Of a stretch of 64,000 nt of DNA, positions 37,563-46,634 are shown piece after piece (within the stretch, counting starts at the first letter, position 1; each line of letters starts with the position of its first letter). Made by a program: the position numbers and the translations under genes. The DNA is from Streptococcus equinus (GTDB lineage: Bacteria; Bacillota; Bacilli; Lactobacillales; Streptococcaceae): assembly GCF_900101445.1 (NCBI RefSeq), contig NZ_FNKE01000002.1:1-64000 (forward strand), written 5' to 3'. The notes beneath the pieces are model-generated. The model did not search any database. It was not told where the DNA came from and saw nothing but the letters and a program-made list of their open reading frames with translations.

Positions 37563-38396
37563 ATGGCTCAAAAGAAATTAACTAAAAAAACCTTGATGAA
37601 ATCTTTCCATCATTGGTACTATGGTAACTTGACATGTTTCTCACAAGAACACATGCAAACCTTTGGTTACTTGACATCAATGCTTCCAATCGTAGAAGAA
37701 TTGTATGACAAGAAAGAAGACCAAGCGCGCTCAATGCAAACTTACACAGCATTCTTCAATACTGAACCTCAACTTGGTGCCCTTATCGTTGGTATCACAG
37801 CAGGGCTTGAAGAAGCGCGTGCTAATGGTTCTGAAGAAGTCGATGATGAAACCATCAATGGTCTTCGTGCAGGGCTTATGGGACCAGTAGCTGGTATCGG
37901 TGATTCACTTGTCGTTGGTACTTTGATTCCAGTTATCTTGGGTATCGCTCTTGGTCTTTCGACTGGTGGCTCACCAATCGGTGCTATCTTCTACATTCTT
38001 GTGTGGAACTTGCTTGCTTACTTTGGTATGAAATTTGCCTACTTCAAAGGCTATGAACTCGGTGATAAAGCCGTTGAATTCCTAGTAGGTGCTCAAGGTC
38101 AAGCCATTCGTAAAGCTGTCTCAATCGTCGGTGGTATGGTTGTTGGTGGTGTTGCCGCAACTTGGGTATCAGTTAAAACATCATTCCAACTTGGTAGTGC
38201 CAAACACCCTTACTTGGTACTTCAAGATAAATTGGATGCTGTTTACCCAGGGTTCTTAACAGCACTATTTATCGTCTTTTGCTGGTGGTTGATGGCTAAG
38301 AAAAACATCTCACCAATCAAAGTAATGCTTCTTCTAGTAGTCATTGCCTTTGTCGGTGTTCTTGTCGGATTCTTCAATCCAGGTCTATCTTACTAA
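37563..38396 (+). CDS. levG: Mannose-family PTS EIID component LevG
   Basis: EIID of 277 aa, with family motifs FHHWYYGNLTCFSQEHMQTFGY near the start and GLMGPVAGIGDSLVVGTLIP in the middle, and hydrophobic segments in the C-terminal half. The start MAQKKLTKK follows GAGGAG that lies in the end of levF; the in-frame start at 37527 is inside levF and unlikely. Confidence 0.92.
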   Translation: MAQKKLTKKTLMKSFHHWYYGNLTCFSQEHMQTFGYLTSMLPIVEELYDKKEDQARSMQTYTAFFNTEPQLGALIVGITAGLEEARANGSEEVDDETINGLRAGLMGPVAGIGDSLVVGTLIPVILGIALGLSTGGSPIGAIFYILVWNLLAYFGMKFAYFKGYELGDKAVEFLVGAQGQAIRKAVSIVGGMVVGGVAATWVSVKTSFQLGSAKHPYLVLQDKLDAVYPGFLTALFIVFCWWLMAKKNISPIKVMLLLVVIAFVGVLVGFFNPGLSY

Positions 38397-38422
38397 TCCA
38401 GCAGATATTGAAGGGAATTATT

Positions 38423-38707
38423 ATGACAAAATCAGAATTAATCAGAGGTTATGAAACTGAAATAGCTTATCAAAAACACATGCTTGAAAATTTAGGCCGT
38501 TGGATGACCTTATTTCTAGCGGTAACGAGTCTAGGATTTTTACTCATTTATTTCTTTAACAAACACATCATTTTGCTAATTCTCGGTTTTGTCTTAATGA
38601 TTTCTGGAAGTATAGGAATGCTGTTATTTGGTTACGGCATATACCATGGCAAAAAGAACGTTGCCAAGGTTATCGATGATTTTGAAACAAAACTCCAATC
38701 GTTTTAA
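38423..38707 (+). CDS. levX: Small membrane protein LevX
   Basis: Protein of 94 aa with two hydrophobic helices (WMTLFLAVTSLGFLLIYFF and IILLILGFVLMISGSIGMLLFGYG) between charged ends. It takes the place of levX at the end of the S. mutans levDEFGX operon. Function is unknown. The ATG at 38423 follows AAGGGAAT; an in-frame TTG at 38408 is a poorer start. A terminator follows. Confidence 0.75.
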   Translation: MTKSELIRGYETEIAYQKHMLENLGRWMTLFLAVTSLGFLLIYFFNKHIILLILGFVLMISGSIGMLLFGYGIYHGKKNVAKVIDDFETKLQSF

Positions 38708-38790
38708 ATTTAATTGTGTAAACTCTTTTTAAAAACTATTCTAAAATAACAATACAAAAAATTACAATACTTACTCAAACACTCAACATG

Positions 38791-38832
38791 AAAAAGTTTC
38801 TAGCAGATAATCTCCGTGCTAGGAACTTTTTT
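38791..38832 (+). terminator. levDEFGX terminator
   Basis: AAAAAGTTTCTAGC and GCTAGGAACTTTTTT pair around a 13-base loop. Confidence 0.85.
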
Positions 38833-38863
38833 ATGGTTTATTTTTCTGAATTTTAAAAATATA

Positions 38864-38892
38864 TTGACAAAATATCAAAATAAGGGTAGACT
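38864..38892 (+). promoter_or_regulatory. Promoter of the leader-peptide/transporter operon
   Basis: TTGACA (38864-38869), a 17-base spacer and TAGACT (38887-38892) predict a leader of about 415 bases before the transporter gene. Confidence 0.75.
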
Positions 38893-38969
38893 AGTTTACA
38901 ATCAAAAACAATTGATGCAAGTCAATACCTAGCACTCATTGATTTGTTATTCTTAACAGGAGAGAAAGT

Positions 38970-39038
38970 ATGCTTAATTTAACGTCTATAACGACTGAAA
39001 AACTGAATCGATACTATTACTTTAGTTTCTTTAGATAG
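38970..39038 (+). CDS. Putative Tyr/Phe-rich leader peptide
   Basis: A 22-codon ORF behind ACAGGAGAGAAAGT has a good RBS spacing. Its C-terminal half encodes RYYYFSFFR, with Tyr codons at 39012-39020 and three Phe codons at 39021, 39027 and 39030. Such a run is typical of attenuation peptides. The stop codon touches the first arm of an RNA hairpin (39038). The peptide itself probably has no other job; a stalled ribosome would be the signal. Translation is inferred, not shown. Confidence 0.65.
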   Translation: MLNLTSITTEKLNRYYYFSFFR

Positions 39039-39216
39039 ACGTTTGTAGCCATCATGGATGCAAACGTCACCTGCGTTTGTATCTATGAAGCTAAAGCATT
39101 TTGCCTGTTTTGAAAAGCCGATTAGATACTCAAAAATCTAACTGGCTTTTAAGTGTTTCTACTTTTTTTGCATACGCGTAAAAACCAGTTAGTTTTTTGA
39201 ACTAGCTGGTTTTTGT
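39038..39216 (+). promoter_or_regulatory. Putative attenuator with competing hairpins
   Basis: GACGTTTG (39038-39045) can pair with CAAACGTC (39061-39068), which can instead pair with CGTTTG (39074-39079). Hairpin C pairs AAAAGCC and TTAGAT (39113-39127) with ATCTAA and GGCTTTT (39136-39150). Terminator D is AAAAACCAGTTAGTT with AACTAGCTGGTTTTT (39180-39214). CTAACTGG (39138-39145, inside C) is complementary to CCAGTTAG (39185-39192, inside D), giving an antiterminator. Further small hairpins lie between D and the ATG at 39314, including CTTGTCTA with TAGACAAG. Confidence 0.65.
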
Positions 39217-39313
39217 TGTGATTGATTTAGGGGAAATCCCTAATGGTGATATTAGGTTAGCTTGTCTAGCGCACGCTTTAGACAAGTGAGTAAAAAGTAG
39301 AGGAAGGTAAATT

Positions 39314-41287
39314 ATGAAAAAAGGTTTAACGGCTTTAATGGCAGTTATGTTAGCTGCCCTCACCTTAGCAGGGTGTTCGTCAAGCAAAAACGCAAGCAAA
39401 GATGTTGTCCATCTTGGCATTCTCCAATATGTGGAGCATCCATCTTTAACGGCTGCGCGTAAAGGCTTTGTGGATGAATTGAAAAAAGAAGGTTATGTCG
39501 AAGGTAAGAATCTTAAGCTAGATTATGAAAATGCCCAAGGTGACCAATCTAATCTTCAAACCATTTCCACAAACTTGCTTTCAAATAATGATTTGGTGCT
39601 TGGTATTGCGACACCAGCCGCGCAAACCTTGTCAAATCTGTCATCAGATGTTCCTGTGGTCTTTACAGCTGTTACTGACCCTGTGTCAGCTAAATTAGTT
39701 GATACCATGGAAAAACCAGCTGGTATTGCGACAGGGACAAGCGATATGTCACCTATTTCAAAACAGGTTGAATTGCTTCAAAAAGTCATGCCAGATGTGA
39801 AAAAAGTTGGCATTATGTACACGACTAACGAACGTAATTCAGAAGTTCAAGTCGAAGAAGCTCAGAAAGAATTTGCCAAGGCTGGAATTGATGTTATTAC
39901 CAAAGGAATCTCATCAACGAATGATGTGCAAGATACGGCTAAAAGCTTGATGAGTCAGACACAAGTTCTTTTCATTCCAACAGATAATATGATTGTCAGT
40001 GCCATTTCACTGCTTACAGAATTATCAAAAGAAATGAAAGTTCCTGTCGTTGGTGGGTCAGCTGATGTGGTTGACCAAGGGGTTCTTTTCACTTATGGTG
40101 CTAACTACGAAGCACTCGGTCGTCAAACTGCCAAATTAGCTGTTCGCATTATCAAGGGTGAAGATGTTAGTCAAGTAGCAGCAGAATATCCAAAAGCACT
40201 CAATGTTGTTGCTAACGATGATATGGCAAAAACACTTGGCATTGACTTAAGTAGCATTGAAAATGAAGCAACTACAGCATCGACTGATGATAGTGAAAAG
40301 ACAAGTACGCAAGCAAGCAGCACTGCCAAAGCAAATCCGACAAAAACATCAAGTAAGTCAGCGAAAAAAGCTTCAAATGCTTGGATTGATATTGTTTTGA
40401 CAGCTATCTCACAAGGTCTCTTGTGGGCTATTATGGCAATCGGGGTTTTCATTACTTTCCGTATTTTGGACATTGCGGACCTTTCTGCTGAAGGTTCATT
40501 CCCACTTGGGGCAGCTTCAACAGCTATTATGATTGTTAACGGCATTAACCCGTTGATTGCGACTATTGGTGGTTTTGTGGCTGGGATGTTAGCTGGAGCC
40601 GTTGCTGGTTTCTTGCATACCAAGATGAAAATTCCAGCACTTTTAACAGGGATTATCGTGCTGACAGCTCTTTACTCAGTTAACCTTTTGGTTCTTGGTA
40701 GCGCCAATGTTTCCCTAGCGGGTCAAACGACTTTGGTTACAGTCCTCACATCAGCGCTCAATCTGTCAAAACTATACGCTGTGATTTTGATTGGTGTGAT
40801 TTTTGTGGCTTTGGTGATTTTACTACTTGTCGTCTTGTTGAACACACAAATGGGACTCGCTCTTCGTGCGACAGGTGATAACTTTGCTATGGGGGAAGCT
40901 AACGGGATTAAAGTTGACCGTATGAAAATTCTTGGTTACATGATTTCAAATGGCTTGATTGCTCTTGCTGGCTCACTCTTAGCGCAAAATAATGGCTACG
41001 CTGATATGAACATGGGAACAGGAACAATTGTCAACGGTCTGGCTTCTATTATTCTTGCAGAAGTGATTGTCAAATACTTGCCACTTGGCAAACGTCTCTG
41101 GTCAATCGTTCTTGGATCAATCTTGTACCGTTTGGTTCTTGTCATTATCTTAGCTATGAACGTAGACGCACAAATGCTTAAACTAGCTTCGGCAGTCCTT
41201 CTTGCATTGATTCTTTATGTTCCAGAAATTCGCAACAAACTTCACATCAAACCCTCAAAAACATTGACACCAGGAGGTAAGGCATAA
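39314..41287 (+). CDS. Fused substrate-binding lipoprotein and permease of a TrpXY-type ABC transporter
   Basis: One frame of 657 aa joins two usual proteins. Residues 1-21 are a lipoprotein signal (LTLAGC, Cys21). About 30-315 is an ABC substrate-binding domain (PF04392-like: HLGILQYVEHPSL, GIATPAAQTLSN). About 316-355 is a Ser/Thr/Lys-rich linker, and 356-650 is a permease with eight or so membrane helices. In most streptococci these are two genes. Family members are predicted aromatic amino acid importers, which fits the Tyr/Phe leader peptide. It is coupled to the ATPase gene. Confidence 0.85.
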   Translation: MKKGLTALMAVMLAALTLAGCSSSKNASKDVVHLGILQYVEHPSLTAARKGFVDELKKEGYVEGKNLKLDYENAQGDQSNLQTISTNLLSNNDLVLGIATPAAQTLSNLSSDVPVVFTAVTDPVSAKLVDTMEKPAGIATGTSDMSPISKQVELLQKVMPDVKKVGIMYTTNERNSEVQVEEAQKEFAKAGIDVITKGISSTNDVQDTAKSLMSQTQVLFIPTDNMIVSAISLLTELSKEMKVPVVGGSADVVDQGVLFTYGANYEALGRQTAKLAVRIIKGEDVSQVAAEYPKALNVVANDDMAKTLGIDLSSIENEATTASTDDSEKTSTQASSTAKANPTKTSSKSAKKASNAWIDIVLTAISQGLLWAIMAIGVFITFRILDIADLSAEGSFPLGAASTAIMIVNGINPLIATIGGFVAGMLAGAVAGFLHTKMKIPALLTGIIVLTALYSVNLLVLGSANVSLAGQTTLVTVLTSALNLSKLYAVILIGVIFVALVILLLVVLLNTQMGLALRATGDNFAMGEANGIKVDRMKILGYMISNGLIALAGSLLAQNNGYADMNMGTGTIVNGLASIILAEVIVKYLPLGKRLWSIVLGSILYRLVLVIILAMNVDAQMLKLASAVLLALILYVPEIRNKLHIKPSKTLTPGGKA

Positions 41288-42090
41288 TGGCACTTTTAAG
41301 CTTATCAAATATCCATAAAACTTTTGAAAAAGGAACCGTTAACGAAAATCATGTCTTGCGAGGCCTTGACTTGGACATCGAACAAGGGGATTTTATCTCA
41401 GTGATTGGAGGAAATGGTGCTGGGAAATCAACATTGATGAACTCCATCGCAGGTGTGGTTGAAATTGACGAAGGCGATATTGTCCTAGATGGAAATTCTA
41501 TTCGTAAAGCTTCAGTTGCCGCACGTTCAAAAGATATCAGCCGAGTTTTTCAAGATCCACGTATGGGAACAGCAACCAATCTGACGATTGAAGAAAATAT
41601 GGCTATTGCTTATCGTCGTGGGAAAAAGCGCAGTTTCTTCAAAAAATCAATCACAGAAGCAGAACGCCAACTCTTCAAAGACAAATTGTCTGAGCTTGGC
41701 TTAGGATTGGAAAATCGTATGAAGACTGATGCTGCCTTTTTATCAGGCGGGCAACGTCAAGCCTTAACGCTTGCCATGGCAACCTTGGTCCGTCCTAAAA
41801 TTTTGCTTCTTGACGAACACACTGCAGCCCTTGACCCTAAAACAAGTGACATGGTCATGCAACTGACCAAGAAAGTCGTTGAAGAAGAGAAGTTAACTAC
41901 CTTGATGATTACGCACAACATGGAGCATGCTATCGAGTATGGTAACCGTCTGGTTATGCTCTATCATGGTAAAATCGTCGTGGACGTTCGCGGTGACGAA
42001 AAGAAAAATCTCACCGTTGCACAGCTCATGGACCTCTTCCACAAAAACAGTGGTCAAGTCCTAAACGACGATGCCTTGGTGTTGGGATAA
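41287..42090 (+). CDS. ABC transporter ATP-binding protein (TrpZ-like)
   Basis: ATPase of 267 aa with Walker A GGNGAGKST, signature LSGGQRQALTL and Walker B LLLDEHTAALDP; His replaces the common Pro after DE. A basic insert (AYRRGKKRSFFKKSITEAERQ) is typical of this branch. The ATG overlaps the stop of the fused binding protein/permease by one base, so the transporter needs only these two genes. A strong terminator follows. Confidence 0.88.
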   Translation: MALLSLSNIHKTFEKGTVNENHVLRGLDLDIEQGDFISVIGGNGAGKSTLMNSIAGVVEIDEGDIVLDGNSIRKASVAARSKDISRVFQDPRMGTATNLTIEENMAIAYRRGKKRSFFKKSITEAERQLFKDKLSELGLGLENRMKTDAAFLSGGQRQALTLAMATLVRPKILLLDEHTAALDPKTSDMVMQLTKKVVEEEKLTTLMITHNMEHAIEYGNRLVMLYHGKIVVDVRGDEKKNLTVAQLMDLFHKNSGQVLNDDALVLG

Positions 42091-42094
42091 TAAG

Positions 42095-42133
42095 AAAAAC
42101 AACTTAGATGACTTAGTGTCTAAGTTGTTTTTT
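42095..42133 (+). terminator. Terminator of the transporter operon
   Basis: AAAAACAACTTAGA and TCTAAGTTGTTTTTT pair around a 10-base loop. Confidence 0.9.
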
Positions 42134-42145
42134 AGTGTTTTTTTC

Positions 42146-42173
42146 TTGACTATTTTTGACCAAGTGTTAGAAT
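42146..42173 (+). promoter_or_regulatory. groESL promoter
   Basis: TTGACT (42146-42151), a 16-base spacer and TAGAAT (42168-42173) with an upstream TG form the promoter, just before CIRCE. Confidence 0.7.
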
Positions 42174-42187
42174 AGTTTTTGTAGATA

Positions 42188-42214
42188 TTAGCACTCTAAT
42201 ACAAGGAGTGCTAA
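42188..42214 (+). promoter_or_regulatory. CIRCE operator (HrcA site)
   Basis: TTAGCACTC-N9-GAGTGCTAA is a perfect CIRCE element. It lies in the 5' leader of groES, so HrcA represses the operon until heat or protein stress. Confidence 0.97.
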
Positions 42215-42242
42215 CAACAATAAAAATATTGGAGGCAAAAGC

Positions 42243-42527
42243 ATGTTGAAACCATTAGGTGACCGTGTGGTCTTGAAAGTTGAAGAAGAAAAAGAACAAA
42301 CAGTTGGTGGTTTTGTCCTTGCTGGCGCAGGCAAAGAAAGCACACAAACGGCAACTGTTGTAGCTGTTGGTACTGGTGCCCGTACATTAACAGGTGAATT
42401 GGTCGCACCAAGTGTTGCAGCTGGAGATAAAGTGATTATTGAAACTGGTGCAGGTGTCGAAGTGAAAGATGGTGACGACAAAGTTACTATCGTTCGTGAA
42501 GCAGAAATTTTAGCTGTATTAGCATAA
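42243..42527 (+). CDS. groES: Co-chaperonin GroES
   Basis: Chaperonin lid subunit of 94 aa, starting [20 protein letters not shown] and with the mobile loop around [12 protein letters not shown]. It caps GroEL rings in the cytoplasm. RBS GGAGG precedes the ATG, and CIRCE lies upstream. GroEL follows only after an unusual 363-base gap. Confidence 0.97.
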   Translation: MLKPLGDRVVLKVEEEKEQTVGGFVLAGAGKESTQTATVVAVGTGARTLTGELVAPSVAAGDKVIIETGAGVEVKDGDDKVTIVREAEILAVLA

Positions 42528-44519
<1,992 letters not shown>

Positions 44520-44544
44520 TCCAAAACACGAATAGATTAATTAG

Positions 44545-44574
44545 AAAGAACACCTCAAGCGAGGTGTTCTTTTT
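44545..44574 (+). terminator. groEL terminator
   Basis: AGAACACCTC-AAGC-GAGGTGTTCT is followed by T. Confidence 0.9.
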
Positions 44575-44656
44575 GTTCTATGATGTGATTTATCTATCTA
44601 AAAAGAATTTGATATAATTAAAAAAAGCAATTTTTTAGAAAGAGGGGTGTGTTATC

Positions 44657-45532
44657 GTGGATGAAAAAGAAATGATGAGCTTAGGTGAGTTGTATCGTGA
44701 ATTGCGTATGGCGCGTGGCTTAAAATTAAAAGATGTTGCGGGTCAGAAGTTGTCAGTTTCGCAGTTGTCAAAGTTTGAAAATGGGCAAAGCATGCTTACA
44801 GCAGATAAACTTTTAGTGGCGATTTCAGCGATTCATATGAGCTTTTCAGAATTCGGACACGCCCTGAATCATTATCAAGAAAGCTCTTATTTTAAACTTG
44901 GGAACCAGTTGGCTAATTTACAAGTGGCTGGTGATATTGAAGGGCTCAAAGAGGTACTGAAAAATTTCGAAGCTGACGAAAATTTTGATACCTATAATCG
45001 TTTGACACGGATTGATATTGTCAGTGCTATTTATGCCCTTGATCCAAGTTATGAGATTAAGGAAGATGATAAGCAATTTTTGACGCAATATCTCTATAGC
45101 ATTGAACAATGGACAGAGTATGAGCTTTATCTTTTTGGAAATACCATGTCGATTTTATCTGATGCTGATTTGATTTTCTTAGGAAGGGCGCTTGCTGAAC
45201 GCAATGAATTTTATCTGTCACTTCCCCAACATAAAAAAGCTGCGCAGTTGACCTTTATTAATATTATCTTGGCTTTGATTGAGCGTCATCAGCTTTACTA
45301 CACGACTTATTTTATGACTAAGTTGGAAAGCATGATTAATTATCAAGACATGTTTACCGTAGTGTTTTTAACCTTTTTAAAAGATACCTTGGCTTATTTG
45401 AAAGGTGAGACTGATGATGTTCAACCGATGAGAGAGTGTATTGAGATGGTTGAAAAATTAGGAAATGCCACCATGGCAAAACTCTTAGAGGAACATTTGG
45501 AGCAATATTTAAAACAATATAAAAAAGGCTAG
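44657..45532 (+). CDS. Rgg/MutR-family transcriptional regulator
   Basis: Regulator of 291 aa with an N-terminal HTH (LGELYRELRMARGLKLKDVAGQKLSVSQLSKFENG, about 8-45) and a long all-helical C-terminal domain of the Rgg peptide-binding type. Rgg proteins respond to short hydrophobic peptides imported by the Opp/Ami permease. The start is GTG with AGAGGGG nine bases upstream; TATAAT lies at 44612-44617. A convergent 20-codon peptide gene lies just downstream, sharing the terminator, so the pair looks like a quorum-sensing unit. It is not clearly ComR. Confidence 0.85.
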   Translation: MDEKEMMSLGELYRELRMARGLKLKDVAGQKLSVSQLSKFENGQSMLTADKLLVAISAIHMSFSEFGHALNHYQESSYFKLGNQLANLQVAGDIEGLKEVLKNFEADENFDTYNRLTRIDIVSAIYALDPSYEIKEDDKQFLTQYLYSIEQWTEYELYLFGNTMSILSDADLIFLGRALAERNEFYLSLPQHKKAAQLTFINIILALIERHQLYYTTYFMTKLESMINYQDMFTVVFLTFLKDTLAYLKGETDDVQPMRECIEMVEKLGNATMAKLLEEHLEQYLKQYKKG

Positions 45533-45550
45533 GTTGTCAACTTCCCAGCC
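45521..45550 (-). terminator. Shared terminator of the convergent Rgg and peptide genes
   Basis: On the minus strand GGCTGGG pairs with CCTAGCC (one wobble), followed by six T. The hairpin also contains the end of the rgg frame, so it may stop both transcripts. Confidence 0.7.
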
Positions 45551-45578
45551 TCTATTATTAGAGAGAACAAACTTTGGA

Positions 45579-45641
45579 TTAAAAAGGCCAGATTCGAAGG
45601 CTCAGAAGAACTGTAGCCAGTAAAAATAAATTTTTGAGCAT
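45579..45641 (-). CDS. Short hydrophobic (SHP-like) peptide precursor, candidate pheromone
   Basis: On the minus strand a 20-codon ORF encodes MLKNLFLLATVLLSLRIWPF. It has an excellent RBS (AGGAGGTC, eight bases before the ATG), a -10 TACAAT at 45669-45664 and a terminator at 45550-45521. The layout of Lys, hydrophobic core and a C-terminal end with Arg/Trp/Pro/Phe is like secreted precursors that are cut to an active C-terminal peptide. It converges on the Rgg gene. I know no identical peptide; the mature form is unknown. Confidence 0.7.
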   Translation of the reverse strand: MLKNLFLLATVLLSLRIWPF

Positions 45642-45663
45642 TGTAATGACCTCCTATGTTCTT

Positions 45664-45708
45664 ATTGTACCGTAAAAAATAGGAAGATTTTAAAATTATC
45701 ATATATGA
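45664..45708 (-). promoter_or_regulatory. Peptide-gene promoter and possible Rgg box
   Basis: The -10 is TACAAT (45669-45664). No -35 resembling TTGACA is present at 17 bases, which suggests activation. Upstream lie the palindromes TTTTAAAA and TCATATATGA (45699-45708), candidate regulator sites. A divergent extended -10 (TGGTATATT, 45764-45772) drives the adjacent RNA, so one site could serve both. Confidence 0.45.
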
Positions 45709-45778
45709 AAAAAGAAAAAACGAATTTTCATATTTGCGAATTTCTTATAAGTGCTATTTTCCGTGGTATATTATACTC

Positions 45779-46316
45779 GTAAGTATTTTAAGGAGTACTT
45801 ACAGAGCAATATCAGTCTTGGTTAGGCAAGGTGTTTTACATGTGAATAAATCAATTGTTTGGGAGCTTTTGATTTTTGGGAGTCATGTGTAATGGAAAGT
45901 ATTGCTCTAAAGGGATGGATTTTTATCCAGGAGAGTTAGCATTATGCTAATCATGACATCTGAATCCTCGGATTGAGATGTATAAGTCATATCTTTTTTT
46001 CTTATTGAGCGACACCGTCTGTAGTATTAGTAGTATTATGCGTTCAATTACAAAAATTAGTACATTTCCGAGAGGTATGACATGAGATAGGGTTTATTGA
46101 GAGTGTTTTAGCTAGGTGATTGTTCACACCAAAAACGACTGATAACTCGCTAATCATTCTGATAACCTGTTTTACTTCGACATCGTATTTTCAGTTGGGG
46201 GCAGCTGAAAATATGTTGGTGCAGCTTGACTGTATAACTTTCTGAAAAGACTGACAGCTACACTAAAAAACTTAGGAAAAAGCAAACCTTTTTGATTTGG
46301 TAAGGTTTGCTTTTTT
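45779..46316 (+). ncRNA. Candidate large structured noncoding RNA
   Basis: About 540 bases without a convincing ORF lie between an extended -10 (45764-45772) and a strong terminator. Stems include GTAAGTA/TACTTAC (45779-45802), the closing stem AGAGCAATA/TATTGCTCT (45803-45811, 45900-45908), TTACATG/CATGTGTAA and AAATCAA/TTGATTT inside it, TTAGCA/TGCTAA (45936-45950), ACATCT-AATCC/GGATT-AGATGT (45956-45981), TATTTTCAG/CTGAAAATA (46186-46213) and GTGCAGCT/AGCTACAC (46219-46263). It lacks tmRNA and RNase P signatures. A seven-T run at 45993-45999 could end a shorter 220-base form. Confidence 0.6.
46278..46316 (+). terminator. Terminator of the structured RNA
   Basis: AAGCAAACCTT and AAGGTTTGCTT pair over 11 bp, followed by T. 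Confidence 0.9.
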
Positions 46317-46426
46317 CTATGGTAAAGCTATAAAATAATCGTAAAAAAGACCTGTCTGTAGTATACTAAAGGTAAGAAATGTTGGTTTAGTTTTATATAT
46401 GCTTACTGTATGAAGGGAGTAGGCTT

Positions 46427-46507
46427 ATGATGTTTTGGTTAGGTGTTGCAGGCGCGGTTTTAGGTGCTATTTATCTTGTTATTGTTGATAACAAAGATGA
46501 TTTCTGA
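46427..46507 (+). CDS. Small membrane peptide, 26 aa
   Basis: A 26-codon ORF starts MMFWLGVAGAVLGAIYLVIV and ends in a charged DNKDDF tail, giving one membrane helix with an acidic end. AAGGGAG is seven bases before the ATG. TATACT at 46362-46367 is a possible -10 and a terminator lies seven bases after the stop, so it looks like a self-contained unit. Type I toxins and small membrane regulators have this shape, but I recognise no family. Confidence 0.55.
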   Translation: MMFWLGVAGAVLGAIYLVIVDNKDDF

Positions 46508-46513
46508 AAAGTA

Positions 46514-46541
46514 AAAGGTGGCCTTTTAAGCCGCCTTTTTT
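46514..46541 (+). terminator. Terminator after the 26-aa peptide gene
   Basis: AAAGGTGGC and GCCGCCTTT (one wobble) are followed by T. Confidence 0.85.
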
Positions 46542-46634
46542 AGGTGTAATAAGGTGTGATTTTTCTGTAATGGTAGCTTAAAAAGTTTTTGGTATAATAA
46601 TGACTTAAGATTTGATAGGATAGGGAGACTAAAG

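Noticed and set aside
44657..45532. Rgg gene as ComR of the competence system
   Set aside because: comS would be expected directly downstream on the same strand, with a Trp-rich peptide end and a ComR box. Here the peptide gene is convergent and its end differs.
45779..46316. tmRNA or RNase P RNA as identity of the structured RNA
   Set aside because: The conserved tmRNA ends and tag region and the RNase P core segments (for example GAGGAAAGTCC) are absent.
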